Positions 1 to 7,777 of a DNA stretch of 46,562 nucleotides are shown here, piece after piece. The stretch is from an uncultured bacterium (GTDB lineage: Bacteria > Bacillota > Clostridia > Lachnospirales > Lachnospiraceae), in assembly GCA_947647735.1 (NCBI GenBank), contig CANSLJ010000030.1, positions 1-46,562 on the forward strand, given 5' to 3'. The position numbers and the translations under genes are program-made. Position 1 is the first letter of the stretch. Each line of letters starts with the position of its first letter. The notes beneath the pieces were generated by a model. That model was not told the origin of the DNA. It ran no database searches and saw only the letters and a list, made by a program, of their open reading frames with translations.

Positions 1-52
1 CCCTGACCTATACGTTGCGAACGTATCGCTCTCCCAACTGAGCTATATCCCC
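1..52 (-). tRNA. tRNA-Ala (anticodon CGC), partial at the window edge
   Basis: Read on the minus strand the sequence begins GGGGATATAGCTCAG, the standard bacterial tRNA-Ala acceptor and D-arm start. A five-base anticodon stem (ATACG/CGTAT) closes the seven-base loop TTCGCAA, giving anticodon CGC (reads GCG, alanine). The variable loop begins at the window edge; the T arm and 3' end lie outside. A good promoter sits just upstream (64-92). Confidence 0.9.
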
Positions 53-63
53 ATGTCCTGTTT

Positions 64-92
64 ATTATAATCCTTTTGCGGAAAGAATGCAA
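64..92 (-). promoter_or_regulatory. Promoter of the tRNA-Ala
   Basis: On the minus strand TTGCAT (87-92) and TATAAT (64-69) are separated by 17 bases, and the tRNA 5' end lies 11 bases downstream of the -10 box. The -35 box covers the ATG at 87 that would otherwise be taken as the start of the plus-strand gene. The -10 core ATTATAAT is symmetric and may also serve the divergent gene. Confidence 0.7.
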
Positions 93-113
93 GAACGAGT
101 TTGGAGAAAATTT

Positions 114-1001
114 GTGGATAGGCAGGAAATATTTCATAAAACAGGAATATATGTCAGGCGCATACTGAAATGGGGCGTGATCGCTGCCAATATTGTGATG
201 GCGATCATCTATCTGGTCCTGATCGGGCAGTGGATCAGGGGAATACCGGACCGGGAGACAAGGCAGTATGTCCGCCTTGCGAAGGAGACGGATGTGCCGC
301 CTTATTATGATGCGGTGAGAGAGTCCTTTGACAGATATCTTCTGCCGGGACAGGAAGTTGTTATAGTGGACAGCTCTTATCGGGCGTGTGACAATGCATG
401 GGATTATGAGATAAGGGAGAATTACACGCTTGCATTTTGTCAGTCCGGGGAGGAGAAGTTCAGATTCTGGGCACAGGTGCGGGAGGCGGAAAATATATCG
501 GAAGATGCGCAGGATGTATATCCGCTGGAGAACAGTAAGTGCGTGGTGCTCTCTGATTTTGTGCAGCAGGCATTCTGCAGGATGCTGACGGAATGCGAGG
601 AGCAGTACAGGGAAGAAAACGGCTGTTATGTTTTTTCCAAAAAGCCGGTGGCAAACTGGGAGGAGCGTCCTTATACGGCGATCTATGGATTGGGGCTGTG
701 CGAGGCATTTTCTTTTGAGCGGGAAGGAATGGAATGGCTTTTCAGGGAAGCCTATCTGCGGATGCATGAATGGCAGGAAAAGAGCGGCGAAAAGATGCAT
801 ACCGATATCTGGATCTCGAGGCATTTCGTGCCGGACTGGCGAGAGAGCGACTATCCGAAGCACCGGCTTGATTTTTCCGAAAGCTACGGGGAGGAGCAGC
901 GGGAGCTCTTTGGGGAGATGGCGCAGGAGGTTTTGGAGGAGACGGAAAGCCTCAGTGCATATTACAGAAAAACCTGGCTGGTTGACATCCGGCAGCCGTA
1001 A
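114..1001 (+). CDS. Membrane-anchored protein of unknown function (paralogue of the next gene)
   Basis: I do not recognise a named family. The protein (about 295 residues) has a short basic N-terminus, one hydrophobic segment (about residues 18-40) and a long charged, tyrosine-rich extracytoplasmic part. It aligns along its length with the following gene: both have PDRETR just after the membrane segment, a 'YLLPG(Q/E)EV' motif, and a GMEWLFREA ... DIWI block near the C-terminus, so they are tandem duplicates. The longest frame opens at ATG 87, but that codon lies in the -35 box of the divergent tRNA promoter and has no clear ribosome site. GTG 114 has GGAGA seven bases upstream and gives the same distance to PDRETR as the paralogue, so it is preferred. 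It lacks the LysM domain of its neighbour. Confidence 0.7.
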   Translation: MDRQEIFHKTGIYVRRILKWGVIAANIVMAIIYLVLIGQWIRGIPDRETRQYVRLAKETDVPPYYDAVRESFDRYLLPGQEVVIVDSSYRACDNAWDYEIRENYTLAFCQSGEEKFRFWAQVREAENISEDAQDVYPLENSKCVVLSDFVQQAFCRMLTECEEQYREENGCYVFSKKPVANWEERPYTAIYGLGLCEAFSFEREGMEWLFREAYLRMHEWQEKSGEKMHTDIWISRHFVPDWRESDYPKHRLDFSESYGEEQRELFGEMAQEVLEETESLSAYYRKTWLVDIRQP

Positions 1002-1057
1002 AGCCGGAACAAAAGGGCTGGCAGGGAAATTGCCGAGCACAAGCGGGGGAACACAGG

Positions 1058-2146
1058 ATGTCCGACGAGCCTGAAAAGAAAAAACAAAAATATTTCCGGA
1101 AGATCGGGAAATTTATCATAAGGGCCATACTGGGATTTAATGTGGCGGCTTTTTTGCTGGTGGCGGCAGAATGGTGCGCCTCCTGGCATCCGGACCGGGA
1201 GACAAGAGCCTACAGAGCGGTTTTGGAAAAGGGAGAAAAGCCCTACTGGAAAGAGATATCCGAGATGCTGGATGCCTATCTTCTGCCCGGGGAAGAGGTT
1301 CAGGTGGAAGATTTTTCTTATGATCCTTATGAGGTCAATATTACTTACGACTGCTGGCTGTTGAAGGATGGAAAGGATATGTTTTCCTTTCTGGTTTCTG
1401 TGAAGGAGCCGGTGGAAGGATGGTCTGAGGACTGTCTGTATCCGATAGAGGGGAGCGATCGTAAGATCGTAACGGATTTTGTGCAGAAATGTTACCGGAG
1501 TATGCTGATCGCCTGCAATGAAGAGTATTATCAGGAGCAGGGGCACTATGTATTTGTTCCGGCGGGGGCATCCATGTCGCAGGATCGAAGAACTGTGAAT
1601 AACGGATGTTATTATATGGGACTTGTTCTGTCCCCGATCGCCAGTGGGGATACGGAAGGGATGGAGTGGCTGTTCCGGGAAGCCTGTGAGCGCATGGAAG
1701 AGAGACAGGCTCTGATAGAGGGACAGATGAAGACGGATATCTGGATCAGAGAAAGTTGTGCGGGAGCCATAAAGGATTATCCGGTACAACGGCTTGATTT
1801 TTCCGTATCGCACGAAGAAAAGCGGCGGGAGGTGTTTGAGGCTCTGGCAGAGAATGTGCTGGACTATACGGAACTGTACGGGGAGGAGGAGCTGGCATAT
1901 TATGCGAAGTGGCTAAAACCCGTGGAGGAGGAAACAGAAAGCACGGCGGAGCAGGAGGAGATGGGATGGATCGTCTGTCATGTAAGACATGGAGATTGCC
2001 TGTGGTCGATCGCCGAGGAGTTTTATGGTGAGGGAGCTTTATGGACGGAGATCTACAGGGACAATAGAGAAAAGATTGGCGCAGATCCTGATATTTTAAT
2101 GGAGGGAACGCAGCTTTATCTGAAAGCAGAGAGGCGGAAAGAATGA
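1058..2146 (+). CDS. Membrane-anchored protein with C-terminal LysM domain
   Basis: This 362-residue paralogue of the preceding gene has a lysine-rich cytoplasmic start, one membrane segment (about residues 22-42) and the shared unknown ectodomain. It carries an additional C-terminal LysM-like module (about residues 305-358): it begins VRHGDCLWSIAEEFYG, contains IYRDNREKIG and ends with a GTQLYL-type strand, the usual LysM pattern. LysM domains bind peptidoglycan or chitin-type glycans, so the protein probably faces the wall; the function of the rest is unknown. Its stop overlaps the next start by four bases (ATGA), implying translational coupling. Confidence 0.8.
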   Translation: MSDEPEKKKQKYFRKIGKFIIRAILGFNVAAFLLVAAEWCASWHPDRETRAYRAVLEKGEKPYWKEISEMLDAYLLPGEEVQVEDFSYDPYEVNITYDCWLLKDGKDMFSFLVSVKEPVEGWSEDCLYPIEGSDRKIVTDFVQKCYRSMLIACNEEYYQEQGHYVFVPAGASMSQDRRTVNNGCYYMGLVLSPIASGDTEGMEWLFREACERMEERQALIEGQMKTDIWIRESCAGAIKDYPVQRLDFSVSHEEKRREVFEALAENVLDYTELYGEEELAYYAKWLKPVEEETESTAEQEEMGWIVCHVRHGDCLWSIAEEFYGEGALWTEIYRDNREKIGADPDILMEGTQLYLKAERRKE

Positions 2147-2409
2147 TCGAAGCAGAACATTTCAAGCATTTGAATTATATTAAGAAGGAACCCTTAAGCG
2201 GCAGCATGGACGGAATGCGCTATATGTTGATGAAAAAGACGGAAGGGGAAGAAACTTATATGGAGGGCATTGTCTGGCCGGAGCCTTTGGGGTATGCGAA
2301 GACGCCGGAAGAGCAGAAAACAAGGAGGCGTTTTTCGCTGGATACGGAAGGGATGGCGGAAGCGATAGCATGGCTGAATGAGATGTATCAGAAATTCTGG
2401 GAAGAGTGA
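2143..2409 (+). CDS. Small hypothetical protein (88 aa)
   Basis: An 88-residue soluble, acidic protein that overlaps the upstream LysM gene by four bases. There is no signal peptide or membrane segment. It has a basic EEQKTRRRFSLD stretch and ends in a tryptophan-rich helix (AIAWLNEMYQKFWEE). I do not recognise the family. It is probably cotranscribed with the two membrane proteins; the strong promoter just downstream (2419-2447) separates it from the Fe-S operon. Confidence 0.6.
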   Translation: MIEAEHFKHLNYIKKEPLSGSMDGMRYMLMKKTEGEETYMEGIVWPEPLGYAKTPEEQKTRRRFSLDTEGMAEAIAWLNEMYQKFWEE

Positions 2410-2418
2410 GAAATTTAT

Positions 2419-2447
2419 TTGGCAGAAACCACAAGATGTGGTATGAT
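2419..2447 (+). promoter_or_regulatory. Promoter of the Cys-rich protein / SmsC-SmsB operon
   Basis: TTGGCA (2419-2424) and TATGAT (2442-2447) are spaced by exactly 17 bases. This places the promoter inside the longest open frame (GTG 2406) and supports ATG 2529 as the real start of the next gene. Confidence 0.6.
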
Positions 2448-2528
2448 GAAATCTGGCGGAGTCATAAGGCATATATGCCGTATGGATCGGCAAAAGACAG
2501 GCAATATCAGAAGAATCAGGGTAATATC

Positions 2529-2813
2529 ATGGGAAAACAGGAATATCCCTGCGCGGCAGGGGACATATTATACAGGATCATGGACAACTGCGGCGGCTGT
2601 GCGTTTGAGACGGAGGTCTGCCAGCAGCGTACCTGCAAGCATTATCGAAAATATGTGGAGCCGATGACGGTAAAGTCGGTGGAGATACGCCGCAGCAACG
2701 GGGAGGATCTGTTTTATATCCATGGACAGGAAAACGGCACGGATGCGCTGTTCGGATGGACGGTATTTCAAACGAAGGAAGAGGCGCTGGCACGGCTGGA
2801 TACCTTTAATTAA
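2529..2813 (+). CDS. Cysteine-rich small protein (94 aa), unknown
   Basis: The protein starts MGKQEYPC and has five cysteines in its first 40 residues, including CGGC and C-x6-C-x4-C spacing (residues 8, 20, 23, 30, 35), followed by KHYRKYVEP and a mixed alpha/beta tail ending FQTKEEALARLDTF. The cysteines suggest a metal site or disulfides. The start is chosen at 2529 because a promoter lies upstream in the longer frame, and AGGG precedes it by seven bases. The stop is 12 bases from the ATPase gene, so it is cotranscribed with the Fe-S pair. Similar small Cys proteins may occur elsewhere without Fe-S genes, so a functional link is inference. Confidence 0.65.
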   Translation: MGKQEYPCAAGDILYRIMDNCGGCAFETEVCQQRTCKHYRKYVEPMTVKSVEIRRSNGEDLFYIHGQENGTDALFGWTVFQTKEEALARLDTFN

Positions 2814-2825
2814 GAAGGAGTCAAT

Positions 2826-3566
2826 ATGTTAGAGTTACAGAATATACAATATGATGTGGAAGAAAATAAAGAGATCCTGAAGGATATCAATTTGAAGATA
2901 GAAGAGCGGTTTGTGGCGGTGACAGGACCGAACGGCGGCGGCAAATCTACTCTGGCAAAGATCATAGCGGGTATTGTAAAGCCCACTGCCGGACGGATTC
3001 TGCTGAATGGAGAGGACATTACAGAAGCTTCTATTACAGAACGGGCAAAGAAGGGCATCAGTTATGCCTTCCAGCAGCCGGTGCGTTTTAAAGGGCTCAC
3101 TGTAAAGGACTTGCTCACCATGGCGGCGGGAAAGAATACCAGTGTGCAGGAGGCCTGCAATATTTTGTCGGAGGTAGGGCTTTGTGCCAGGGATTATATC
3201 AATCGGGAAGTGAATGCCTCGTTGTCAGGCGGAGAACTGAAGCGGATCGAGATCGCGATGATCATCGCAAGAGGTACGCAGTTTTCCATTTTTGACGAGC
3301 CCGAGGCGGGGATAGATCTGTGGAGCTTTAACAGCCTGATCAATGTGTTTGAAAAGATGTACCGGGAGATGGGAGGTTCCATTCTGATCATTTCCCATCA
3401 GGAGCGGATCTTAAATATTGCGGACAGGATCATCCTGATCGCGGACGGCAAGGTGAAGGAGAGCGGTACAAAGGAGGAGATCCTGCCGGAACTTCTTGCA
3501 ACAGCGGGAGGCGGTGCCTGTGATATGCTGCTCTCCAAGAACGAAAAAATACAGAAACAGGAGTAA
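2826..3566 (+). CDS. sufC: Fe-S cluster assembly ABC ATPase, SufC/SmsC type
   Basis: A 246-residue ABC ATPase without membrane segments. It shows Walker A GPNGGGKST (34-42), a Q-loop near residue 83, ABC signature LSGGELKR (133-140), Walker B with FDEPEAGID (156-164) and H-loop His191. LSGGELKR and the FDEPEAGID form are typical of SufC rather than of transporters. Its only partner is one SufB/D-like gene six bases downstream; sufS, sufU and a second scaffold gene are absent here. That is the composition of the SUF-like minimal system (SmsC-SmsB). The role is to hydrolyse ATP and drive Fe-S assembly on the SmsB scaffold in the cytosol. Confidence 0.9.
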   Translation: MLELQNIQYDVEENKEILKDINLKIEERFVAVTGPNGGGKSTLAKIIAGIVKPTAGRILLNGEDITEASITERAKKGISYAFQQPVRFKGLTVKDLLTMAAGKNTSVQEACNILSEVGLCARDYINREVNASLSGGELKRIEIAMIIARGTQFSIFDEPEAGIDLWSFNSLINVFEKMYREMGGSILIISHQERILNIADRIILIADGKVKESGTKEEILPELLATAGGGACDMLLSKNEKIQKQE

Positions 3567-3572
3567 GCCCAT

Positions 3573-4490
3573 ATGGATATCATACAAAAAACATTACTGG
3601 AAGAAGTGGCAGGACTGCATGAGGTGCCGGAAGGAGCCTATAATATCAGGGCAAACGGCGCGCTGGACAGCAGGCAGACCACGGCAAATATCAATATTGT
3701 GACCAAGGAAGACAAGCCGGGTATCGATATTATCATCGCACCGGGCACAAAGCATGAGAGTGTGCATATTCCTGTTATCATCTCCCAGACAGGGTTAAAG
3801 GATCTGGTATATAATGATTTTATCGTGGGAGAAGATGCCGATGTGACGATCGTTGCAGGCTGCGGCATTCACAACGGCGGGGATCAGGATTCCGCTCATG
3901 ACGGTATCCACAGCTTTTATCTCGGAAAAAATGCGAAGGTGCGGTATGTGGAAAAGCACTACGGATCAGGTGACGGAAACGGACATAATATGATGAATCC
4001 CACAACCATCATCGAACTGGCGGAGGGCGCCAGCATGGAGATGGAGACTGTGCAGATCAAGGGCATCGATTCCACCACCAGAGTGACAAAGGCAAGGCTG
4101 CGGGATGATTCCAGCCTTGTGATCAAGGAGAAGATCATGACTCACGGGAGTCAGTCCGCGATCACGGATTTCACGGTGGACATGGACGGTGCGGGCAGCA
4201 GCGCCAATGTGATGAGCCGTTCCGTGGCAAAGGAAAATTCCCACCAGAAATTTGTCTCCGTGATCAACGGCAATAACCGCTGCGCGGGGCATACGGAGTG
4301 CGATGCGATCATCATGGACAATGCCAGCGTCACGGCGCTTCCCCAGCTTACGGCAAACGATGTGGATGCCAACCTGATCCATGAGGCGGCGATCGGAAAG
4401 ATCGCGGGCGAACAGCTGATCAAGCTGATGACGCTGGGGCTGACGGAGAAGGAAGCGGAAGAGCAGATCGTAAACGGATTCCTGAAATAA
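3573..4490 (+). CDS. sufB: SufB/SufD-like Fe-S scaffold, short SmsB type
   Basis: A 305-residue protein consisting of the beta-helix core and C-terminal helices of SufB/SufD. It is much shorter than SufB (about 470-490 residues) because the N-terminal helical region is missing. Conserved C-terminal features are visible: RCAGHTECDA (Cys237, His240, Cys243) and HEAAIGKI (His270, Glu271), the positions used by SufB/SufD for cluster assembly and SufC contact. With SmsC it should form a complex that assembles and transfers Fe-S clusters. The gene ends a few bases before the convergent LysR gene and no clear hairpin terminator lies between them. Confidence 0.88.
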   Translation: MDIIQKTLLEEVAGLHEVPEGAYNIRANGALDSRQTTANINIVTKEDKPGIDIIIAPGTKHESVHIPVIISQTGLKDLVYNDFIVGEDADVTIVAGCGIHNGGDQDSAHDGIHSFYLGKNAKVRYVEKHYGSGDGNGHNMMNPTTIIELAEGASMEMETVQIKGIDSTTRVTKARLRDDSSLVIKEKIMTHGSQSAITDFTVDMDGAGSSANVMSRSVAKENSHQKFVSVINGNNRCAGHTECDAIIMDNASVTALPQLTANDVDANLIHEAAIGKIAGEQLIKLMTLGLTEKEAEEQIVNGFLK

Positions 4491-4493
4491 AAA

Positions 4494-5369
4494 TTAACTC
4501 ATTTTCTTCTTCAGCTCCTCAAGCAGCCGCTCCGCAATGGGCGTAAAGACCTGATATTTTTTCCAGACAAGGTACATTTTGGCTTCCAGTTTGGGAAAAA
4601 GGGGGCGAAATACAAGCCCGCTGTCCGGTCCGGTATCGATCAGGTGCTCAAAAGTCAAAAGAAAGCCCAGTCCTTCTTTGACAAAGAGCGAAGCGTTGTA
4701 GGAAAGCCGGAAGGAACCTTCTAAATGCAGTTCGTCCATCCGGCTGCCGCACCAGCGGGGAATATCGATATTCCAGCCCTGTTCGGAACAAAACAGCGGC
4801 AGGCCGGCAAGATCTTCCACACATATCTTTTCTTTTCGGGCATGGGGACAATCCTCTGGCATGACAACACCCCAGATATCCGCTTCCGGAAAACGCAGAC
4901 AGTCATATTTTGACATGTTCGGCTCTTCCACAAGGGCGGCGAAATCAATAACGCCTTTATCCAGTTTTTCCGTAACCTGTTCCGTATCTCCGCTGGTGAT
5001 ATGGTAGCGCAGTCCGGGATAAGACTGCTTGAAGGCGCTTATTTCTCTGGCGAGAAAGCGGATCTGGTAGGATTCTGCCAGACCGAAATAGACGTCGCCG
5101 CCGGTGATATCATCAAGTGTGATAAATTCCGTGGTGATCTTATCCGCCATTTTTACCAGATCTTCCGCCCGCTTGCGCAGCAGGATGCCTTCTTCGGTGA
5201 GCCGGATGCTGAAGCTGTGCCGGGTGAACAGTTTTCTCCCAAGTTCGTCTTCTAAAGATTTCAGTTGTTTTGAAAGCGTAGGCTGTGTAACATGGAGCGT
5301 TTCAGCGGCTCTTGTCATATTTTCTTCTCTGGCAGCCGCCAGAAAATATCGCAATGTTCGTATTTCCAT
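4494..5369 (-). CDS. LysR-family transcriptional regulator
   Basis: A 291-residue LTTR. The N-terminal winged helix (residues 1-60) has LRYFLAAAREENMTRAAE and TLHVTQPTLSKQLKSLE, followed by the linker helix and a two-lobed effector domain (about 90-290). The ligand is unknown. It is divergent from the alpha/beta hydrolase at 5485, and the gap carries a perfect inverted repeat close to its own start codon, consistent with autoregulation and control of the hydrolase. Confidence 0.93.
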   Translation of the reverse strand: MEIRTLRYFLAAAREENMTRAAETLHVTQPTLSKQLKSLEDELGRKLFTRHSFSIRLTEEGILLRKRAEDLVKMADKITTEFITLDDITGGDVYFGLAESYQIRFLAREISAFKQSYPGLRYHITSGDTEQVTEKLDKGVIDFAALVEEPNMSKYDCLRFPEADIWGVVMPEDCPHARKEKICVEDLAGLPLFCSEQGWNIDIPRWCGSRMDELHLEGSFRLSYNASLFVKEGLGFLLTFEHLIDTGPDSGLVFRPLFPKLEAKMYLVWKKYQVFTPIAERLLEELKKKMS

Positions 5370-5381
5370 AGAAATCCTCCT

Positions 5382-5411
5382 ATGATATTCGGAAAGGGAA
5401 TATCATGATAT
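5382..5411. promoter_or_regulatory. Nested palindromes between lysR and hydrolase (operator candidate)
   Basis: ATGATATTC (5382-5390) and GAATATCAT (5398-5406) form a perfect 9-bp inverted repeat with a 7-base spacer. A second perfect palindrome, ATATCATGATAT, overlaps its right arm (5400-5411). The arrangement fits a dimer/tetramer LysR recognition site next to the lysR start. Confidence 0.6.
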
Positions 5412-5423
5412 GAATTATAACCA

Positions 5424-5453
5424 TTGGCGGATCATAAGTCAACGGACTATAAT
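5424..5453 (+). promoter_or_regulatory. Promoter of the alpha/beta hydrolase
   Basis: TTGGCG (5424-5429) and TATAAT (5448-5453) are separated by 18 bases. The -35 lies just downstream of the palindromic LysR site, a typical position for activation. Confidence 0.55.
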
Positions 5454-5484
5454 GAAGTGAGAGCGAAAGAAAGGAAGGAACGAC

Positions 5485-6480
5485 ATGGTAGATCAGAAAC
5501 TGGAATTGACAATGGAATGGGATAAGGTATTTCCAAAGAGTGAAAAGGTGGATCACAGCAAGGTGGTTTTTCACAATCGGTATGGCATTACACTGGCGGC
5601 AGATATGTATACGCCGAAAGATGTGGAGGGAAAGCTGGCGGCGATCGCAGTGTGCGGTCCCTTTGGCGCGGTGAAGGAGCAGGCGGCAGGGCTGTATGCA
5701 CAGAAGATGGCGGAGCGAGGATTTCTTGCAATCGCCTTTGACCCTTCTTTTACGGGCGAGAGCGGCGGTGAGCCGCGTTACATGGCATCTCCGGATATCA
5801 ACACGGAAGACTTTCAGGCGGCGGTGGATTTTCTGTCTGTGCAGGACAATGTAGATCCTGAGCGGATAGGTATCATCGGCATCTGTGGCTGGGGCGGTAT
5901 GGCACTCAATACAGCGGTTCTGGATACCCGTGTGAAGGCAACGGTTGCATCCACCATGTATGATATGACCAGAGTCAATGCGAATGGGTATTTTGATGCG
6001 GAAGACTCGGCGGAGGATCGCTATGCAAAGAAGCAGGCGATGAATGCCCAGAGGATCGTTGATTATAAAAATGGAAATTATGCGCCGGGCGGCGGTGTCG
6101 TTGATCCTCTTCCGGAGGATGCACCGTTTTTTGTAAAGGACTATTATGATTATTATAAGACAGGCAGAGGATATCATAAGCGCTCCCTGAATTCCAACGA
6201 CGGCTGGAATGTGATCGGCTGTATGTCCTTTATAAATCAGCCGATATTGCACTACAGCAATGAGATCCGGAGTGCAGTGCTGATCATGCATGGCGAAAAG
6301 GCTCATTCCTGTTATTTCAGCAGAGATGCCTATGCGGATATGGTGAAGAATAACCCGTATACGGATAACAAGGAACTTCTGATCATACCGGATGCAGTTC
6401 ACACCGACTTGTATGATGGCGGCGGAAAGGATGCGATTCCCTTTGATAAACTGGTGCGGTTTTTTGAGACATATCTGTAA
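5485..6480 (+). CDS. Alpha/beta hydrolase, dienelactone-hydrolase-like
   Basis: A 331-residue cytosolic alpha/beta hydrolase with an AIAVCGPFGAVKEQ oxyanion-type segment, the strand-turn FDPSFTGESGG, and the elbow IGICGWGGMALN (about residues 130-141), which places Cys at the nucleophile position as in dienelactone hydrolases, with Trp two residues later. A MHGEKAHSC stretch and a late IIPDAVHTDLYD supply likely acid and His residues. The substrate is unknown. A good ribosome site (AAGGAAGGA) precedes ATG 5485. Probably controlled by the divergent LysR protein. Confidence 0.85.
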   Translation: MVDQKLELTMEWDKVFPKSEKVDHSKVVFHNRYGITLAADMYTPKDVEGKLAAIAVCGPFGAVKEQAAGLYAQKMAERGFLAIAFDPSFTGESGGEPRYMASPDINTEDFQAAVDFLSVQDNVDPERIGIIGICGWGGMALNTAVLDTRVKATVASTMYDMTRVNANGYFDAEDSAEDRYAKKQAMNAQRIVDYKNGNYAPGGGVVDPLPEDAPFFVKDYYDYYKTGRGYHKRSLNSNDGWNVIGCMSFINQPILHYSNEIRSAVLIMHGEKAHSCYFSRDAYADMVKNNPYTDNKELLIIPDAVHTDLYDGGGKDAIPFDKLVRFFETYL

Positions 6481-6482
6481 AT

Positions 6483-6533
6483 AAAAAGAAAACTCCCGGT
6501 GCAGAGCTGGCTTCTGCAGGGGAGTTTTCTTTT
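6483..6533. terminator. Bidirectional intrinsic terminator
   Basis: GAAAACTCCC pairs with GGGAGTTTTC (stem within 6483-6533) with A runs to the left and T runs to the right, so it can terminate both convergent genes. The right arm overlaps the stop codon of the AraC-family gene. Confidence 0.8.
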
Positions 6534-7407
6534 AATGTTTATGATTTTTCCGGTAGAGCCCCGGCGAGACGCCTTTTGCGTTCTTAAATATCTTTCCGAA
6601 ATAAGCGCCGTTGGAAAAACCTGTCTGCAGGGCGATATCCAAAACCGGCAGATCTGTTGTGCGCAGCAGGCGTCCGGCAGTCTCGATCCGATAGTCCAGA
6701 AGATATTCAAAGGGCGTCCGATGGATGCTGCTGCGGAAACAGCGAAGGCATTCACTCTTGCTGACGGAGGCGGAGCGGGCAATATCTTCCAAAGAAAGTT
6801 TTTCCTGATAGTTCTGTTGAATATAGGCGATCATTGTCTGGATGCGGTCACGGTTGGTATTTTTAAGGGGACCGGAAGGGATTTCCGTCTCGCGGATCTC
6901 CTCCAGCAGTAAAAGCCAGATGTCCGAAAAGATATTCCGGGTTTGAAACTCGGTATTTTCCTTTTTTTGTAATAAAGCCGCCTGTCGTAAAAGGCTTAAG
7001 ATTTTTTGCTGTCGTGAATTTTTCCCGCGAAATTCCAGAATCTCCAGATTTTTATTCTGCAAAACGGGCTCCAGATATTTAGTGGAGAAAATGCTTTTAA
7101 AGTGCCCGCCTAAAAAAGTGGGATGAAATAAATGGGAATCTACAACAGCAACCCCCTCCTCGGTGGTGCGCATCATGCAGAGAACATTGGTATTGATAAA
7201 AAATCCTTCCCCTTTTTGAAATACACTGCTCTGGTTGGTGGTGGTCAGCACCATCGCACCTTTTACAATATAACAGAATTCCAGTTCCTCGTGCCAGTGC
7301 CAGGGAACGCCTGCGCCTGTGAAATCGGCGTAGTGGCAGGTATAAGGGTATTCTGTTGTCAGCCCTTCAATCTCCTCTAACTGATTTTCTCTGATCTTTA
7401 TTTTCAT
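6532..7407 (-). CDS. AraC-family transcriptional regulator with cupin domain
   Basis: A 291-residue regulator. The N-terminal cupin sensor (about residues 25-100) has the WHWHEELEFCYIVKG signature. The C-terminal double helix-turn-helix (about 190-291) contains LSLEDIARSASVSKSECLRCFR and IALQTGFSNGAYFGKIFKNAKG. Such proteins usually sense a sugar or other small molecule and act on nearby genes. The target is not evident; the small ORF at 7581 lies upstream and divergent. Confidence 0.92.
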   Translation of the reverse strand: MKIKIRENQLEEIEGLTTEYPYTCHYADFTGAGVPWHWHEELEFCYIVKGAMVLTTTNQSSVFQKGEGFFINTNVLCMMRTTEEGVAVVDSHLFHPTFLGGHFKSIFSTKYLEPVLQNKNLEILEFRGKNSRQQKILSLLRQAALLQKKENTEFQTRNIFSDIWLLLLEEIRETEIPSGPLKNTNRDRIQTMIAYIQQNYQEKLSLEDIARSASVSKSECLRCFRSSIHRTPFEYLLDYRIETAGRLLRTTDLPVLDIALQTGFSNGAYFGKIFKNAKGVSPGLYRKNHKH

Positions 7408-7725
7408 AGCTGCTCCTATATTGATAAAATTATATTGATTATGATTATATACTTATATAAAATGAGAATATTTATATATATTTTATTGGATTTTATAAAT
7501 ATAATTATATTAAAGAAAAACAGAGAAGTAAAGAAAAAATAACAGAGAAAACAAAGATCAGAAAGGAAAGGTGAAGAGAGATGACGTTATTATTAGGGAT
7601 GGCAGTTTTGGCAAGTATGATGGGAATCTGTGTATTTGAGGAGTATATTTCCCGCTGATCAGTTAAAAATCCCAAGAAAATGAGCGATTGTTTCTAAAGG
7701 AAAACAAAAAATCCTTTTCAAACGC
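7408..7725. other. AT-rich intergenic region between araC-type gene and rimP
   Basis: The first 130 bases are strongly AT-rich with overlapping TATAAT/ATATAT words that probably hold divergent promoters; no single one stands out. A short hydrophobic ORF (7581-7658) is the only coding candidate. A weak AAAGGA/TCCTTT hairpin (about 7696-7717) follows it. Nothing else is recognisable before the rimP promoter. Confidence 0.5.
7581..7658 (+). CDS. Possible 25-aa hydrophobic small membrane protein
   Basis: ATG 7581 is preceded by AAAGGAAAGGTGAAGAGAG, a plausible ribosome site, and opens a 25-codon frame encoding a hydrophobic segment (MTLLLGMAVLASMMGICVF) followed by a charged tail (EEYISR) and TGA. 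The single-helix form is typical of small membrane proteins. It is not an obvious leader peptide. Existence as a protein is inference. Confidence 0.4.
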   Translation: MTLLLGMAVLASMMGICVFEEYISR

Positions 7726-7753
7726 TTGCATTTTGGGGAGAAAGTGTTATACT
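7726..7753 (+). promoter_or_regulatory. Promoter of the rimP-nusA-infB operon
   Basis: TTGCAT (7726-7731) and TATACT (7748-7753) have a 16-base spacer. No other strong promoter is seen before ribF, so it may drive most of the operon. Confidence 0.7.
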
Positions 7754-7777
7754 GGTTATGTTATATAAGGATTACAG

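Noticed and set aside
5380-6402. A 340-codon minus-strand frame over the hydrolase gene
   Set aside because: It is the shadow of the alpha/beta hydrolase; the protein lacks any domain pattern and is rich in His/Arg/Ile as such shadows are.
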